Origin: an uncultured Clostridia bacterium
Lineage (GTDB): Bacteria; Bacillota; Clostridia; Lachnospirales; CAG-274
DNA: 9,465 bases
Reading direction: 5' to 3'
Assembly (NCBI GenBank): GCA_947589405.1
Contig: CANQBT010000086.1
Location: 1-9,465 of the forward strand
Shown one piece after another: positions 1-6,872 of this stretch. A program made the translations under genes and the position numbers. Under the pieces are notes generated by a model. The model saw only the letters and a list, made by a program, of their open reading frames with translations. It had not been told where the DNA came from and did no database searches. Every line of letters begins with the position of its first letter. Position 1 is the first letter of the stretch.

Positions 1-1529
1 ATGAGCAGTTAAATGCCAGAAACGAAATAATTAAGAAGGCAGTTATTGAAAACGGCGCCGTTCCTGTTTCAGTCTATTGCGGCAGTACGGCAGAAGAACA
101 AAACGCCGGATTTAAATCAAACAGCAGCAACACAAAAATACTGTTTTATGAAAACGATCCTGCCAATATTCCAAATCATGGAGTTACGATAGTAGGCTAT
201 GATGACAATATAAGCGCATCTGAATTCAATGTTTTCTCATTAAATGCATCTGAAAATACATATCCTGCAGCACCAAGACATAACGGAGCATTTATTGTTA
301 AAAATTCATGGGGCGCAGATTGGGGAAATAACGGCTTTTTCTATATGTCATATGACACAAATATCCCAACGATAGGTATTTACAGCAACATTACAGCAAA
401 TGACGACTATGACAATCTTTACGATTATATGCCATATGGTATGCAAACCGCTGTTAACGGTTATTATCATGAAAATGAAGAGTTTTGTTCCAGAATAACA
501 GAATTTAATTGTTTTAACAAAAAGCATAAATATACAACGGAATATCTTACCAAGGTAGGCGTATGGATACCTGTCGGAGGAGAATATGTAAGATTTTATC
601 TGTCAAAAAAGCCTGATGTTGATAAAGACCCTTCATTTGATAATATATTTGAGCCTATAGAGGTCAATACAATAAATGATGATACGGTAAGAGAGGGAGA
701 TTATATAAGGGTAGACAAGCCCGGTTATTATATATTCGAGCTTACTGCTCCGAAAGATACTTTATTTGATGACGGCTTTCTTTTAGGCTGTAACTTTGCC
801 ATGAAACAGGGAACGCCTGATCCGGACAGCATCTATACCCAAGAATATTTTGTTCCTGCTGAAATGAGCATCTATGGTATAAATGTAAATACTGAAAATG
901 AAAGTTATGTGTATTCGTCTGACAATAGTCATTTTTGGAAATCAAATTGGGATATAGGCTTAAAGGCCTACACCACAGAAAGCGTAACCGTAACTATAAA
1001 CGATAGTGAAAATGTGTCTGTTCCTTACGAAGATACTCTTGACTATGACAAGACGCTTTATTATATAGACGAGTCCGATGAGACCCGCCATACATATAAA
1101 GAATATGACAAGAACACATCTCTTACATCTGACATAAGTCTTTACACGGCAGACTACATAGGCGCATCGGATATTGTTCTCACTCAGCAGGACGGTCAGC
1201 AGACAAGCGACGGTTCATATTACGGCACAAGGGTAGTCGGCGAAATAGCCAAGGATATTGACGATGCAAAGCTTGTAACAGAGCTTGGCTTTACAGCATA
1301 TAAAGACGATGAACCTGTAGCTGTAGAGGGTCAGACTCCTTATGTATTCCAGGATATATATGAGGAAATAAACGACTATACAAAGAAGGACGAGAATACA
1401 TATGTACTTATGACTCCGACAATGAACAAAAACGACGTGGACAGCATAGCCTTCTTTGGCAAATTTATGCTTCAGAACGATGAAGAGATAACCGTAAACT
1501 ATATTACAAAGAATTTTGTAAATAACTGA
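1..1529 (+). CDS. C1 (papain-like) family cysteine peptidase with lectin-like region, 5' truncated
   Basis: The reading frame is open from the left edge (first full codon at 3) to a TGA at 1527-1529, giving 508 visible residues; the start and the catalytic Cys are outside the window. Two papain-family signatures are visible: NHGVTIVGYDD with the catalytic His (codon 177-179), and KNSWGADWGNNGFFYMSY with the catalytic Asn (codon 303-305). After the peptidase fold, a segment of about 150-200 residues (roughly nt 480-1010) containing YLTKVGVWIPVGGEYVRFYL and a G-Y-Y-I-F-E-L strand matches the lectin-like beta domain that follows C1 peptidases in many Clostridia. The last ~170 residues (nt ~1010-1529) are acidic and I cannot assign them. 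Family knowledge predicts a secreted or surface protease acting on host, dietary or cell-wall protein; the signal peptide cannot be checked here. An ATG at 345 is internal, inside the Asn motif, and is not the start. A small ORF follows after 16 nt, probably in the same transcript. Confidence 0.88.
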   Translation, partial: EQLNARNEIIKKAVIENGAVPVSVYCGSTAEEQNAGFKSNSSNTKILFYENDPANIPNHGVTIVGYDDNISASEFNVFSLNASENTYPAAPRHNGAFIVKNSWGADWGNNGFFYMSYDTNIPTIGIYSNITANDDYDNLYDYMPYGMQTAVNGYYHENEEFCSRITEFNCFNKKHKYTTEYLTKVGVWIPVGGEYVRFYLSKKPDVDKDPSFDNIFEPIEVNTINDDTVREGDYIRVDKPGYYIFELTAPKDTLFDDGFLLGCNFAMKQGTPDPDSIYTQEYFVPAEMSIYGINVNTENESYVYSSDNSHFWKSNWDIGLKAYTTESVTVTINDSENVSVPYEDTLDYDKTLYYIDESDETRHTYKEYDKNTSLTSDISLYTADYIGASDIVLTQQDGQQTSDGSYYGTRVVGEIAKDIDDAKLVTELGFTAYKDDEPVAVEGQTPYVFQDIYEEINDYTKKDENTYVLMTPTMNKNDVDSIAFFGKFMLQNDEEITVNYITKNFVNN

Positions 1530-1545
1530 TACAAGGAGGATAAAA

Positions 1546-1695
1546 ATGAAAAAAACATATACAAAACCGAAATTTAATAAAAACTCCTTTGTATTGAAGG
1601 ATATTGTAACCACATCTGCATTATACGCCAAATTTAATATAAGGGCTACTCATAGTGACGACGGCATAAAGTGGTATGACGTAAATGAATTTTAA
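1546..1695 (+). CDS. Small 49-residue protein, possible precursor-type peptide
   Basis: ATG at 1546, TAA at 1693-1695, 49 codons. The ribosome site AAGGAGGA (1533-1540) lies 5 nt before the ATG and is among the best in the window, which argues for real translation. The N-terminus is Lys-rich (MKKTYTKPKFNK). It then reads FVLKDIVTTSALYAKF (residues 15-30) and ends in a polar, acidic tail with GIKWYDVNEF. There is no signal peptide, membrane segment or cysteine. The pattern YxKP (5-8) followed by DIVTTS (19-24) resembles, from memory, many short orphan peptides of Clostridia, some of which are suspected precursors of modified peptides; leaders with YxxP motifs are also known in lasso peptides. 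No modifying enzyme or transporter is visible, so function is unknown. It sits 16 nt behind the C1 peptidase and ahead of a strong terminator, so the two are probably co-transcribed. Confidence 0.7.
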   Translation: MKKTYTKPKFNKNSFVLKDIVTTSALYAKFNIRATHSDDGIKWYDVNEF

Positions 1696-1738
1696 ATAAA
1701 GCACCATATTAAAATTTACGGCATTAACAGAAATAAAG

Positions 1739-1785
1739 ACTCCCCTTAAAGCATACGACATAGGTATCGCTTTAAGGGGAGTTTT
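1739..1785 (+). terminator. Strong intrinsic terminator after the peptidase/small ORF operon, possibly bidirectional
   Basis: ACTCCCCTTAAAGC (1739-1752) pairs perfectly with GCTTTAAGGGGAGT (1769-1782). The stem is extended by ATAC/GTAT around a 7-nt loop with one bulged C (1768). The + strand continues with TTTT (1782-1785). On the - strand the stem is followed by CTTTATTT, so it may also stop transcripts of the converging amidohydrolase gene, which ends about 60 nt away. Confidence 0.85.
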
Positions 1786-1844
1786 GATATAAGCCTGTAA
1801 AAACGGCTATTTAATATTTATATACCATTACATACCAATAGCTG

Positions 1845-3554
1845 TTACATACCGGCAAATTTTCTTTCCAGCTCACTTATCACAGCCTTGTATTCCTCAT
1901 CTTCACTACTTCTGAATTCACTTATCGGTGTTTTACCGAGAGATGCTCTCAGACTCTCCAAGTCCTTTGCAAGCTCAACATTCCAGCTTGGCGGCATATA
2001 TATAGCCTTGCTCTGTAAGCTGACGGATCTTTTTTTGGTAGGTATAAGAGCATAATTTTTCCTTAATTTGTAAAAATATGAAAAATCACCGTAAATGAGA
2101 TTACCGCCTATAACTACCATCTGTACGCCGTCATCTTCGGATGAATAGAATGCATCTAAAGCGTTATCTATATTTCCGTCAATTTTATTATTGCCCTTTA
2201 TTACAAAGAGATCTGCAAAATTGCCTGTTTTGATGTTTCCTATTTTTTCAGAGCCGACAAGCTTTGCAGCATTTACCGTAACCATTTTAAGTACATTGTT
2301 TCCAATATAGCTATCGTTAGGGTATCTGTGCTTCAGATATTTATAAGCAAATTTGCATTCATCCCAAACATGCTTTGAACCGCTTGGAGACCAGTCTGAA
2401 CCAAGTCCCAGCACAATACCGCTTCCCTTTAATTTATCATAAAAATCGGGAGTATCCTCATACAGCAAAAGATTTGACACAGGAGACCATATTATTCCTA
2501 TGCCGTTATCTGCCAGAAACCTTATCGTTTCATTTTTGCTGAGATCTGCGCCGCAGGCATGTATAAGATTGATATGAAGAGCCTTTACAGAGGAGCTTGA
2601 TATATCTCCCGAATCTATAAAACCTTTAAGCGTATCAATAAGCAAAGGCACCTCCTTTGCAGAATATCCGTCACAGCCCAAGCCGTCCGGCTTAAGAACG
2701 CCTGCTCTGCCTTCTGCAAGATGCACTATGTAGCCAAGATAGTTTTTCTCTCCTCGTGTTATTGAGCTAAGATATTCTTTAAGATTGTTCACATCTATGG
2801 ACTTGACCTTCCAGTCAGACGTGTCTATATGGGGCTGAACATTTATGTGGTCCACCTCAGGCTTGAACAGATCCACTACGGAATTTATGACTGCGTTTTC
2901 CGATGCCTGTATTCCAAGCTCCTTTGGAGACTGAGTACCTCTCAGAAGCATATGAGGTGTTTTTATATAAGCTCCGTCTTGCTCACAATCTCCATAAAGA
3001 TCTGTCTTTTCCGCAAAATAGTTGTATCTGAATACAGGTTCGTATTCTTCGTAAAAATCATTTGATCCATTTGCCGCTTCATTATCAGGCACATTTATCT
3101 TTGTAGGCTCCTGCAATACCGTAGTTCCTCCTGCAACAGCCTGTATCTCAGCAAAATACAAAAGCAGATCACCTGCCGTAAGCCCATGTTCGTTTATAGT
3201 TTTGTTCCAATTTTTATTGAGATTATCCATCGGCTTCTTTATTGCATCGATATAGGCATCGCATTTTCTCCACTCATGCCTGTTGTCCCATGCTTTCGGA
3301 ACGCTTTTCGGTCTTTTCCATATGGGAAGCATATTGTATTCATGGTGCGAATGAAGATCGGCAAGTCCCGGAAATATCACTTCGTTTTCTTTCAGATCAA
3401 TTTCAAGCAGTCCTGTTTTGTGGTCATAGGGCAATATTCCTGCAATATTGCCGTCCTTAACAACAATGGTCCCTTTCTTGCAAACGGCTCTTTCGCCCAT
3501 AAAACAAACGTAATTTCCCCTTATGGCAAAATTATCAACATTGGATGCCAGCAT
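1845..3554 (-). CDS. Metal-dependent amidohydrolase (TRZ/ATZ-like superfamily), substrate unknown
   Basis: 569 residues from ATG at 3554. This start is preferred over one nine codons upstream because AAAAGGAGGT (3561-3570) lies 6 nt before it. All amidohydrolase metal and catalytic markers are present: HSH (H68, H70) after PGLADL, VHLAEG (H278, E281), LIHACG (H332) and GLGSDWSPSGS (D387). This is the layout of the deaminase/chlorohydrolase-like branch, whose members hydrolyse C-N bonds in rings or imides with one metal ion. The N-terminal ~55 residues and the GNFADLFV (about 444-451) and VVIGGNLIYGD (about 479-489) segments form the small beta-sandwich that completes the fold. The protein is longer than usual (430-470 residues): there is an insert-rich region after HSH and a charged C-terminal extension of about 80 residues. 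There is no signal peptide, so it is probably cytosolic. It appears to be transcribed alone from its own promoter. The substrate cannot be read from sequence. Confidence 0.85.
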   Translation of the reverse strand: MLASNVDNFAIRGNYVCFMGERAVCKKGTIVVKDGNIAGILPYDHKTGLLEIDLKENEVIFPGLADLHSHHEYNMLPIWKRPKSVPKAWDNRHEWRKCDAYIDAIKKPMDNLNKNWNKTINEHGLTAGDLLLYFAEIQAVAGGTTVLQEPTKINVPDNEAANGSNDFYEEYEPVFRYNYFAEKTDLYGDCEQDGAYIKTPHMLLRGTQSPKELGIQASENAVINSVVDLFKPEVDHINVQPHIDTSDWKVKSIDVNNLKEYLSSITRGEKNYLGYIVHLAEGRAGVLKPDGLGCDGYSAKEVPLLIDTLKGFIDSGDISSSSVKALHINLIHACGADLSKNETIRFLADNGIGIIWSPVSNLLLYEDTPDFYDKLKGSGIVLGLGSDWSPSGSKHVWDECKFAYKYLKHRYPNDSYIGNNVLKMVTVNAAKLVGSEKIGNIKTGNFADLFVIKGNNKIDGNIDNALDAFYSSEDDGVQMVVIGGNLIYGDFSYFYKLRKNYALIPTKKRSVSLQSKAIYMPPSWNVELAKDLESLRASLGKTPISEFRSSEDEEYKAVISELERKFAGM

Positions 3555-3560
3555 AAAAAT

Positions 3561-3570
3561 ACCTCCTTTT
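3561..3570 (-). promoter_or_regulatory. Ribosome binding site deciding the amidohydrolase start
   Basis: The - strand reads AAAAGGAGGT, then 6 nt, then ATG at 3554. The upstream in-frame ATG at 3581 has no such site, and starting there would place this motif inside the coding region. Confidence 0.85.
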
Positions 3571-3597
3571 TTATGACTCACATTATAACTTTTTTTA

Positions 3598-3626
3598 ATT
3601 ATATCATATAAGAAAGTATTTTACAA
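3598..3626 (-). promoter_or_regulatory. Putative sigma-A promoter of the amidohydrolase gene
   Basis: On the - strand TTGTAA (3621-3626) and a perfect TATAAT (3598-3603) are separated by exactly 17 nt. The predicted transcript would start near 3591, giving a leader of about 37 nt that contains the ribosome site. A second TATAAT-like element nearer the gene lacks a matching -35. No convincing terminator for the ATPase gene is seen upstream, so read-through is also possible. Confidence 0.65.
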
Positions 3627-3667
3627 TGAATTTTTTTTTAAATACAAATTAATTTTATAAACAAATC

Positions 3668-6184
3668 TTATACCGCTATCCTTTTTTCTATCTCACACAC
3701 AATTATAGGTATAAAGCTAAGTCCCATTACTATCGCCCATTCTCCCGGAGTAAGCGGGACCGTTGCAAAAATACGACTAAACACATGAAGCTCCACAACG
3801 CACCATTGCAATGCAATACCTATAAGAAGCGCTCCCACAAGATACATATTGCCAAATATATTTATATGCAAAAGGGAATAACGGCTCCTCATGTTAAAGG
3901 CATGAAAAAGCTGAGATATACCAAGTACGCAAAAGCACATTGTTCTGCCAATATGAGTATTTCCGTATATCGTCCTGCCTATTGCAAAGGCAAGAAGCGC
4001 CAAAGCGCCTATCATACAGCCTTCAAGAGCGATTCTCTGCCACAGGCTCCCTCTGTTTCTTGAATACATTATATCCTCGTCCCAGCTGTCCACACCCAGA
4101 GCCACAGCAGGCATACTGTCCGTAATAAGATTTACCCACAAGAGCTGTATAGGCATAAGCGGCATCGGGAAGCCCATTATTACAGACAGGAATATGACAA
4201 GTATTTCTCCTATATTGGAGGAGAGGAGAAAATGTATTACCTTCAATATGTTTTCATATATTCCCTTGCCCTCTTCCACAGCCTTTACAATGGTATTGAA
4301 ATTATCGTCTGCAAGCACTATATCGGCAGCCTGTCTTGCTACTTCGGTACCGTTTTTACCCATAGCGCAGCCTATATCAGCCAGCTTTATAGCCGGAGCG
4401 TCGTTTATACCGTCTCCGGCAAAGGCAACCGTTTTGCCCTTTGCCTTAAGTCTTTCCACGATACGGTATTTATGAGCGGGAGTCACTCTGGCAAATATAT
4501 TGTATTTATCAACGGCTTTGTCAAATTCCTCAGCTGTCATGGCGTCTATATCTCCTCCCGTTACCGTGTCGGAATATATTCCTGCGCTTCTGCCTACGGC
4601 AGCTGCGGTCACAGGGCTGTCGCCTGTTATCATGACTGTTCTTATCCCTGCTTTTCTGCACATCTCTACGGATCGTTTTACTCCCTCTCTGGGATCGTCC
4701 CTCAGGGCTATAAGTCCGCAGTAGACATAGCCTGATTCGTTTTTAACGGGCGCAGACCCTATTTTGAAGGCTACCGCAAGTACTCTCAGCCCTCTTTTAC
4801 CCATTTCAACGCTTTCCTTTATTATTTCGTTAATTTTGCTTTTACCCAGTCTTTTTATATCATTTCCTCCGCATATATATGAGCTGCACCCTTTCAGCAC
4901 CTCCTCGCAGGCGCCCTTTGTGACGGCTATATATTCGTCTTTATACTTATGTACCGTAGTCATTTTCTTTCTTTCTGATGTAAAGGGTATCTCATCTATA
5001 CGTGGCATGGTGTACTCAAGCTTTTCCTTATCGATGCCCTTCCGAGCAGCTCCTCTTACTATGCCTGTTTCCGTAGCTTCTCCTATGTCGGCGTTTCCGT
5101 CACAGCAAAGACATGCAAGAGCCAAAATATCTCTTTCGTCATAGCCCGATACCTCTGTTACGCTCATTTTGTTTTCCGTTATCGTTCCTGTTTTGTCAGA
5201 GCATATCACATCAGCGTTTCCCAGAGCTTCTACCGCAGAAAGCGTTCTGACGACAGCGTTATTTTTTGCCATAGTCTGTACTCCTATAGCAAGCACTATC
5301 GTAACAACGGCAGTAAGTCCCTCAGGAATAGCCGCCACCGCAAGGCTTACCGCTGTCATGAACATTGAAAAAACAGATATACCTCTCAATACTCCTATTG
5401 CAAATATGGCAAAGCATATGGCAATAGCTCCTATACCCAATATTTTTCCAAGCTCGGACAGCTTTTTCTGCAATGGAGTTTCCTCTCTCTTTGACGAAAG
5501 CATTTCTGCAATTTTTCCTATTTCCGTATTTTGTCCGATAGCCGTTACTACAGCCTTTCCTCTTCCCTGTACTATACTTGTACCCATATATAGCATATTT
5601 TTTCTCTCGGCAAGCAATGAATCCTCATCAATGGTACTTTCAGACTTGTCCGCCCCTGCCGTTTCGCCTGTAAGTGCAGATTCATTTGCCTTAAGGGCAG
5701 TACTTTCTATTATTCTGCAATCGGCAGGCACCATATCTCCTGCCTCCAGCTTTATAATATCTCCCGGAACTATGTACTGTGCTTTCAGCGTTGCATATTT
5801 TCCGTCTCTCAGAACAAGAGCAATAGGCTCGGTTATTTCCCTGAGGGCGTCAATAGCCTTGTCCGCCCTGTATTCCTGCGCTGTACCTATTATTCCGTTA
5901 AATATCACTATAACAAGTATTACGATACTGTCTATGAAATTTCTTCCTCCCGAATATATTTCCACAAGTCCGCTTATTACCGCAGCAGCTATAAGCACAA
6001 GCACCATAAAATCCTTGAACTGACCTAAAAATCTGATCACTATAGGAAGCCTCTTTTCTTTCGGCATAGAATTAGCGCCATATTTTTTAAGCCTTTTTTC
6101 GGCTTCGGCGCTGTCAAGACCATTATTAATGCTTGTCCCAAGAGCCTTCACCGCTTCTTTGAGATCCATGCTGTAGCATTTCAT
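3668..6184 (-). CDS. P-type calcium-transporting ATPase (type II, SERCA-like)
   Basis: 838 residues, a normal length for bacterial type II cation ATPases. It pumps cations (probably Ca2+) out of the cell using ATP. Motifs in order: a cation-ATPase N-terminal region (about 5-70); TGETA in the actuator (172-176); VAAIPEGL in M4 (283-290); the phosphorylation site DKTGTITENK (D330); KGA in the nucleotide domain (423-425); TGDSPVTA (520-527); GDGINDAP (590-597, with D591 and D595); SNIGE in M5 (N657, E660); NLITD in M6 (N685, T688, D689); then four C-terminal membrane segments. M4 Glu288, M5 Asn657/Glu660 and M6 Asn685/Asp689 match the SERCA calcium ligands. The position equivalent to SERCA Glu908 in M8 appears to be Gln758, so one of the two Ca2+ sites may be lost or altered. 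The start at 6184 has GGAG (6195-6198) 10 nt upstream. It is transcribed divergently from ytaF. Confidence 0.93.
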   Translation of the reverse strand: MKCYSMDLKEAVKALGTSINNGLDSAEAEKRLKKYGANSMPKEKRLPIVIRFLGQFKDFMVLVLIAAAVISGLVEIYSGGRNFIDSIVILVIVIFNGIIGTAQEYRADKAIDALREITEPIALVLRDGKYATLKAQYIVPGDIIKLEAGDMVPADCRIIESTALKANESALTGETAGADKSESTIDEDSLLAERKNMLYMGTSIVQGRGKAVVTAIGQNTEIGKIAEMLSSKREETPLQKKLSELGKILGIGAIAICFAIFAIGVLRGISVFSMFMTAVSLAVAAIPEGLTAVVTIVLAIGVQTMAKNNAVVRTLSAVEALGNADVICSDKTGTITENKMSVTEVSGYDERDILALACLCCDGNADIGEATETGIVRGAARKGIDKEKLEYTMPRIDEIPFTSERKKMTTVHKYKDEYIAVTKGACEEVLKGCSSYICGGNDIKRLGKSKINEIIKESVEMGKRGLRVLAVAFKIGSAPVKNESGYVYCGLIALRDDPREGVKRSVEMCRKAGIRTVMITGDSPVTAAAVGRSAGIYSDTVTGGDIDAMTAEEFDKAVDKYNIFARVTPAHKYRIVERLKAKGKTVAFAGDGINDAPAIKLADIGCAMGKNGTEVARQAADIVLADDNFNTIVKAVEEGKGIYENILKVIHFLLSSNIGEILVIFLSVIMGFPMPLMPIQLLWVNLITDSMPAVALGVDSWDEDIMYSRNRGSLWQRIALEGCMIGALALLAFAIGRTIYGNTHIGRTMCFCVLGISQLFHAFNMRSRYSLLHINIFGNMYLVGALLIGIALQWCVVELHVFSRIFATVPLTPGEWAIVMGLSFIPIIVCEIEKRIAV

Positions 6185-6210
6185 TTATGTATCACTCCAT
6201 TTCTAAGTAT

Positions 6211-6223
6211 GATATGTCATATC
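6211..6223. repeat. 13-bp palindrome, candidate operator in the ATPase/ytaF intergenic region
   Basis: GATATG-T-CATATC is a perfect inverted repeat with a 1-nt centre. It lies just downstream of the predicted ATPase -10 box and spans the expected start site near 6221. The position suits a repressor operator, but the short AT-rich palindrome could be chance. No matching regulator gene is in the window. Confidence 0.35.
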
Positions 6224-6227
6224 TCTC

Positions 6228-6256
6228 CTTATAAATATATACTCCCTCAGTAACAA
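6228..6256 (-). promoter_or_regulatory. Putative promoter of the calcium ATPase gene
   Basis: The - strand has TTGTTA (6251-6256), 17 nt, then TATAAG (6228-6233). That is 4/6 and 5/6 matches to the sigma-A consensus, with a predicted start near 6221 and a leader of about 37 nt. No equally good + strand promoter for ytaF was found in the same 112-bp gap. Confidence 0.4.
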
Positions 6257-6284
6257 ATATGACTTAACGGCATACTGATAAAAT

Positions 6285-6290
6285 GAGGTG
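6285..6290 (+). promoter_or_regulatory. Ribosome binding site deciding the ytaF start
   Basis: GAGGTG is followed by 6 nt and then ATG at 6297. An in-frame GTG at 6288 lies inside this site and so cannot be the start that it serves. Confidence 0.75.
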
Positions 6291-6296
6291 ATTAAT

Positions 6297-6872
6297 ATGG
6301 CTGAAGTATTGATACTGTCACTGGTACTGTCCATAGATGCCTTTTCCTTTGGCATAGCCTTTGGTATAAAGGGCATAAAAATACCTCTGAAGGCCTTTTC
6401 CGTACTGTCCCTTATGGGCTTCGGAACAATAGTTTTTTTCATGCTGCTGGGAAGGACCCTGAGTTCATATCTGCCCTTCTGCAATATAGCAGGCGCTTTT
6501 TTGCTTATAGGCGTCGGTATATGGATATGCGCCGACAGAAGAGATGAGCATTCAAATATAAGGGAATTTCTGGATAATCCCGAATTGAGCGATATGGATC
6601 TTTCGGGAACTATAGAAACGCCCGAGGCGATCGTAATGGGCGTGACGCTTTCTCTGGATTCTTCAGCTGCCGCAATGGGTATATCTATGGCAGATACGGC
6701 ATCTCGTCTTATGCCCTTTACGGTAATGACGGTCCAGCTTATATTGCTGATATTGGGTACGCTGCTTGGCAAAAAAATAAAGCCCGATATAAACTGCAAA
6801 TATATTGCAGTAATATCAGGCCTAGTAATAGTCCTTATAGGATTATATCAGCTTATGCCGCTGTTCGGTTAG
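6297..6872 (+). CDS. ytaF: YtaF-like membrane protein of the MntP (DUF204) cation-efflux superfamily, with EF-hand loop
   Basis: 191 residues from ATG at 6297, very hydrophobic with about six membrane segments. It is built from two related halves, each carrying the superfamily's conserved Asp motif: LSIDAFSFGIAFG (D14) and LSLDSSAAAMG (D121). MntP proteins export Mn2+; the YtaF branch is named from Bacillus sporulation genes and its transport activity is not established. The hydrophilic loop between the halves (about 79-110) ends in DMDLSGTIETPE (99-110), which matches the 12-residue EF-hand Ca2+-binding pattern DxDxSGxIxxxE exactly. A similar acidic segment before the second half is, as I recall, typical of YtaF rather than of MntP, which supports this assignment. 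It lies divergent to a calcium ATPase, which fits a role in cation handling. Its 3' end overlaps the converging pseudokinase gene by 4 nt. Plain MntP is the main alternative. Confidence 0.8.
   Translation: MAEVLILSLVLSIDAFSFGIAFGIKGIKIPLKAFSVLSLMGFGTIVFFMLLGRTLSSYLPFCNIAGAFLLIGVGIWICADRRDEHSNIREFLDNPELSDMDLSGTIETPEAIVMGVTLSLDSSAAAMGISMADTASRLMPFTVMTVQLILLILGTLLGKKIKPDINCKYIAVISGLVIVLIGLYQLMPLFG

Noticed and set aside
345..1529. Treating the ATG at 345 as the start of a complete 394-residue protein
   Set aside because: The frame is open to the left edge and encodes the catalytic His and Asn motifs of a C1 peptidase upstream of or across that ATG, so the gene is 5' truncated by the window.
1215..1631. 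- strand open frame of 138 codons across the peptidase end and the small ORF
   Set aside because: It runs antisense to the peptidase, lacks a ribosome site, and is hydrophobic only as the mirror of an acidic coding region.
5169..6023. Long + strand open frame of 284 codons opposite the calcium ATPase
   Set aside because: It lies wholly antisense to a gene with complete P-type ATPase motifs, has no clear ribosome site, and its Ser/Ile/Pro-rich composition is what the reverse of such a membrane protein gives.
6203..6220. Five-codon mini-ORF (MTYHT) after AAGGAG upstream of the ATPase, as a possible leader peptide
   Set aside because: The predicted promoter would start transcription at about 6221, leaving the AAGGAG outside the transcript; nothing in the peptide suggests attenuation.
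6185..6296. A yybP-ykoY manganese riboswitch in front of the ATPase or ytaF, as is common for these families
   Set aside because: The gap is only 112 bp, and I found neither the conserved paired loops nor a terminator-type stem in either direction.
6203..6799. - strand open frame of 198 codons opposite ytaF
   Set aside because: It mirrors the ytaF coding frame; ytaF has the ribosome site, the duplicated membrane motif and the EF-hand pattern, whereas this frame shows no family motif.
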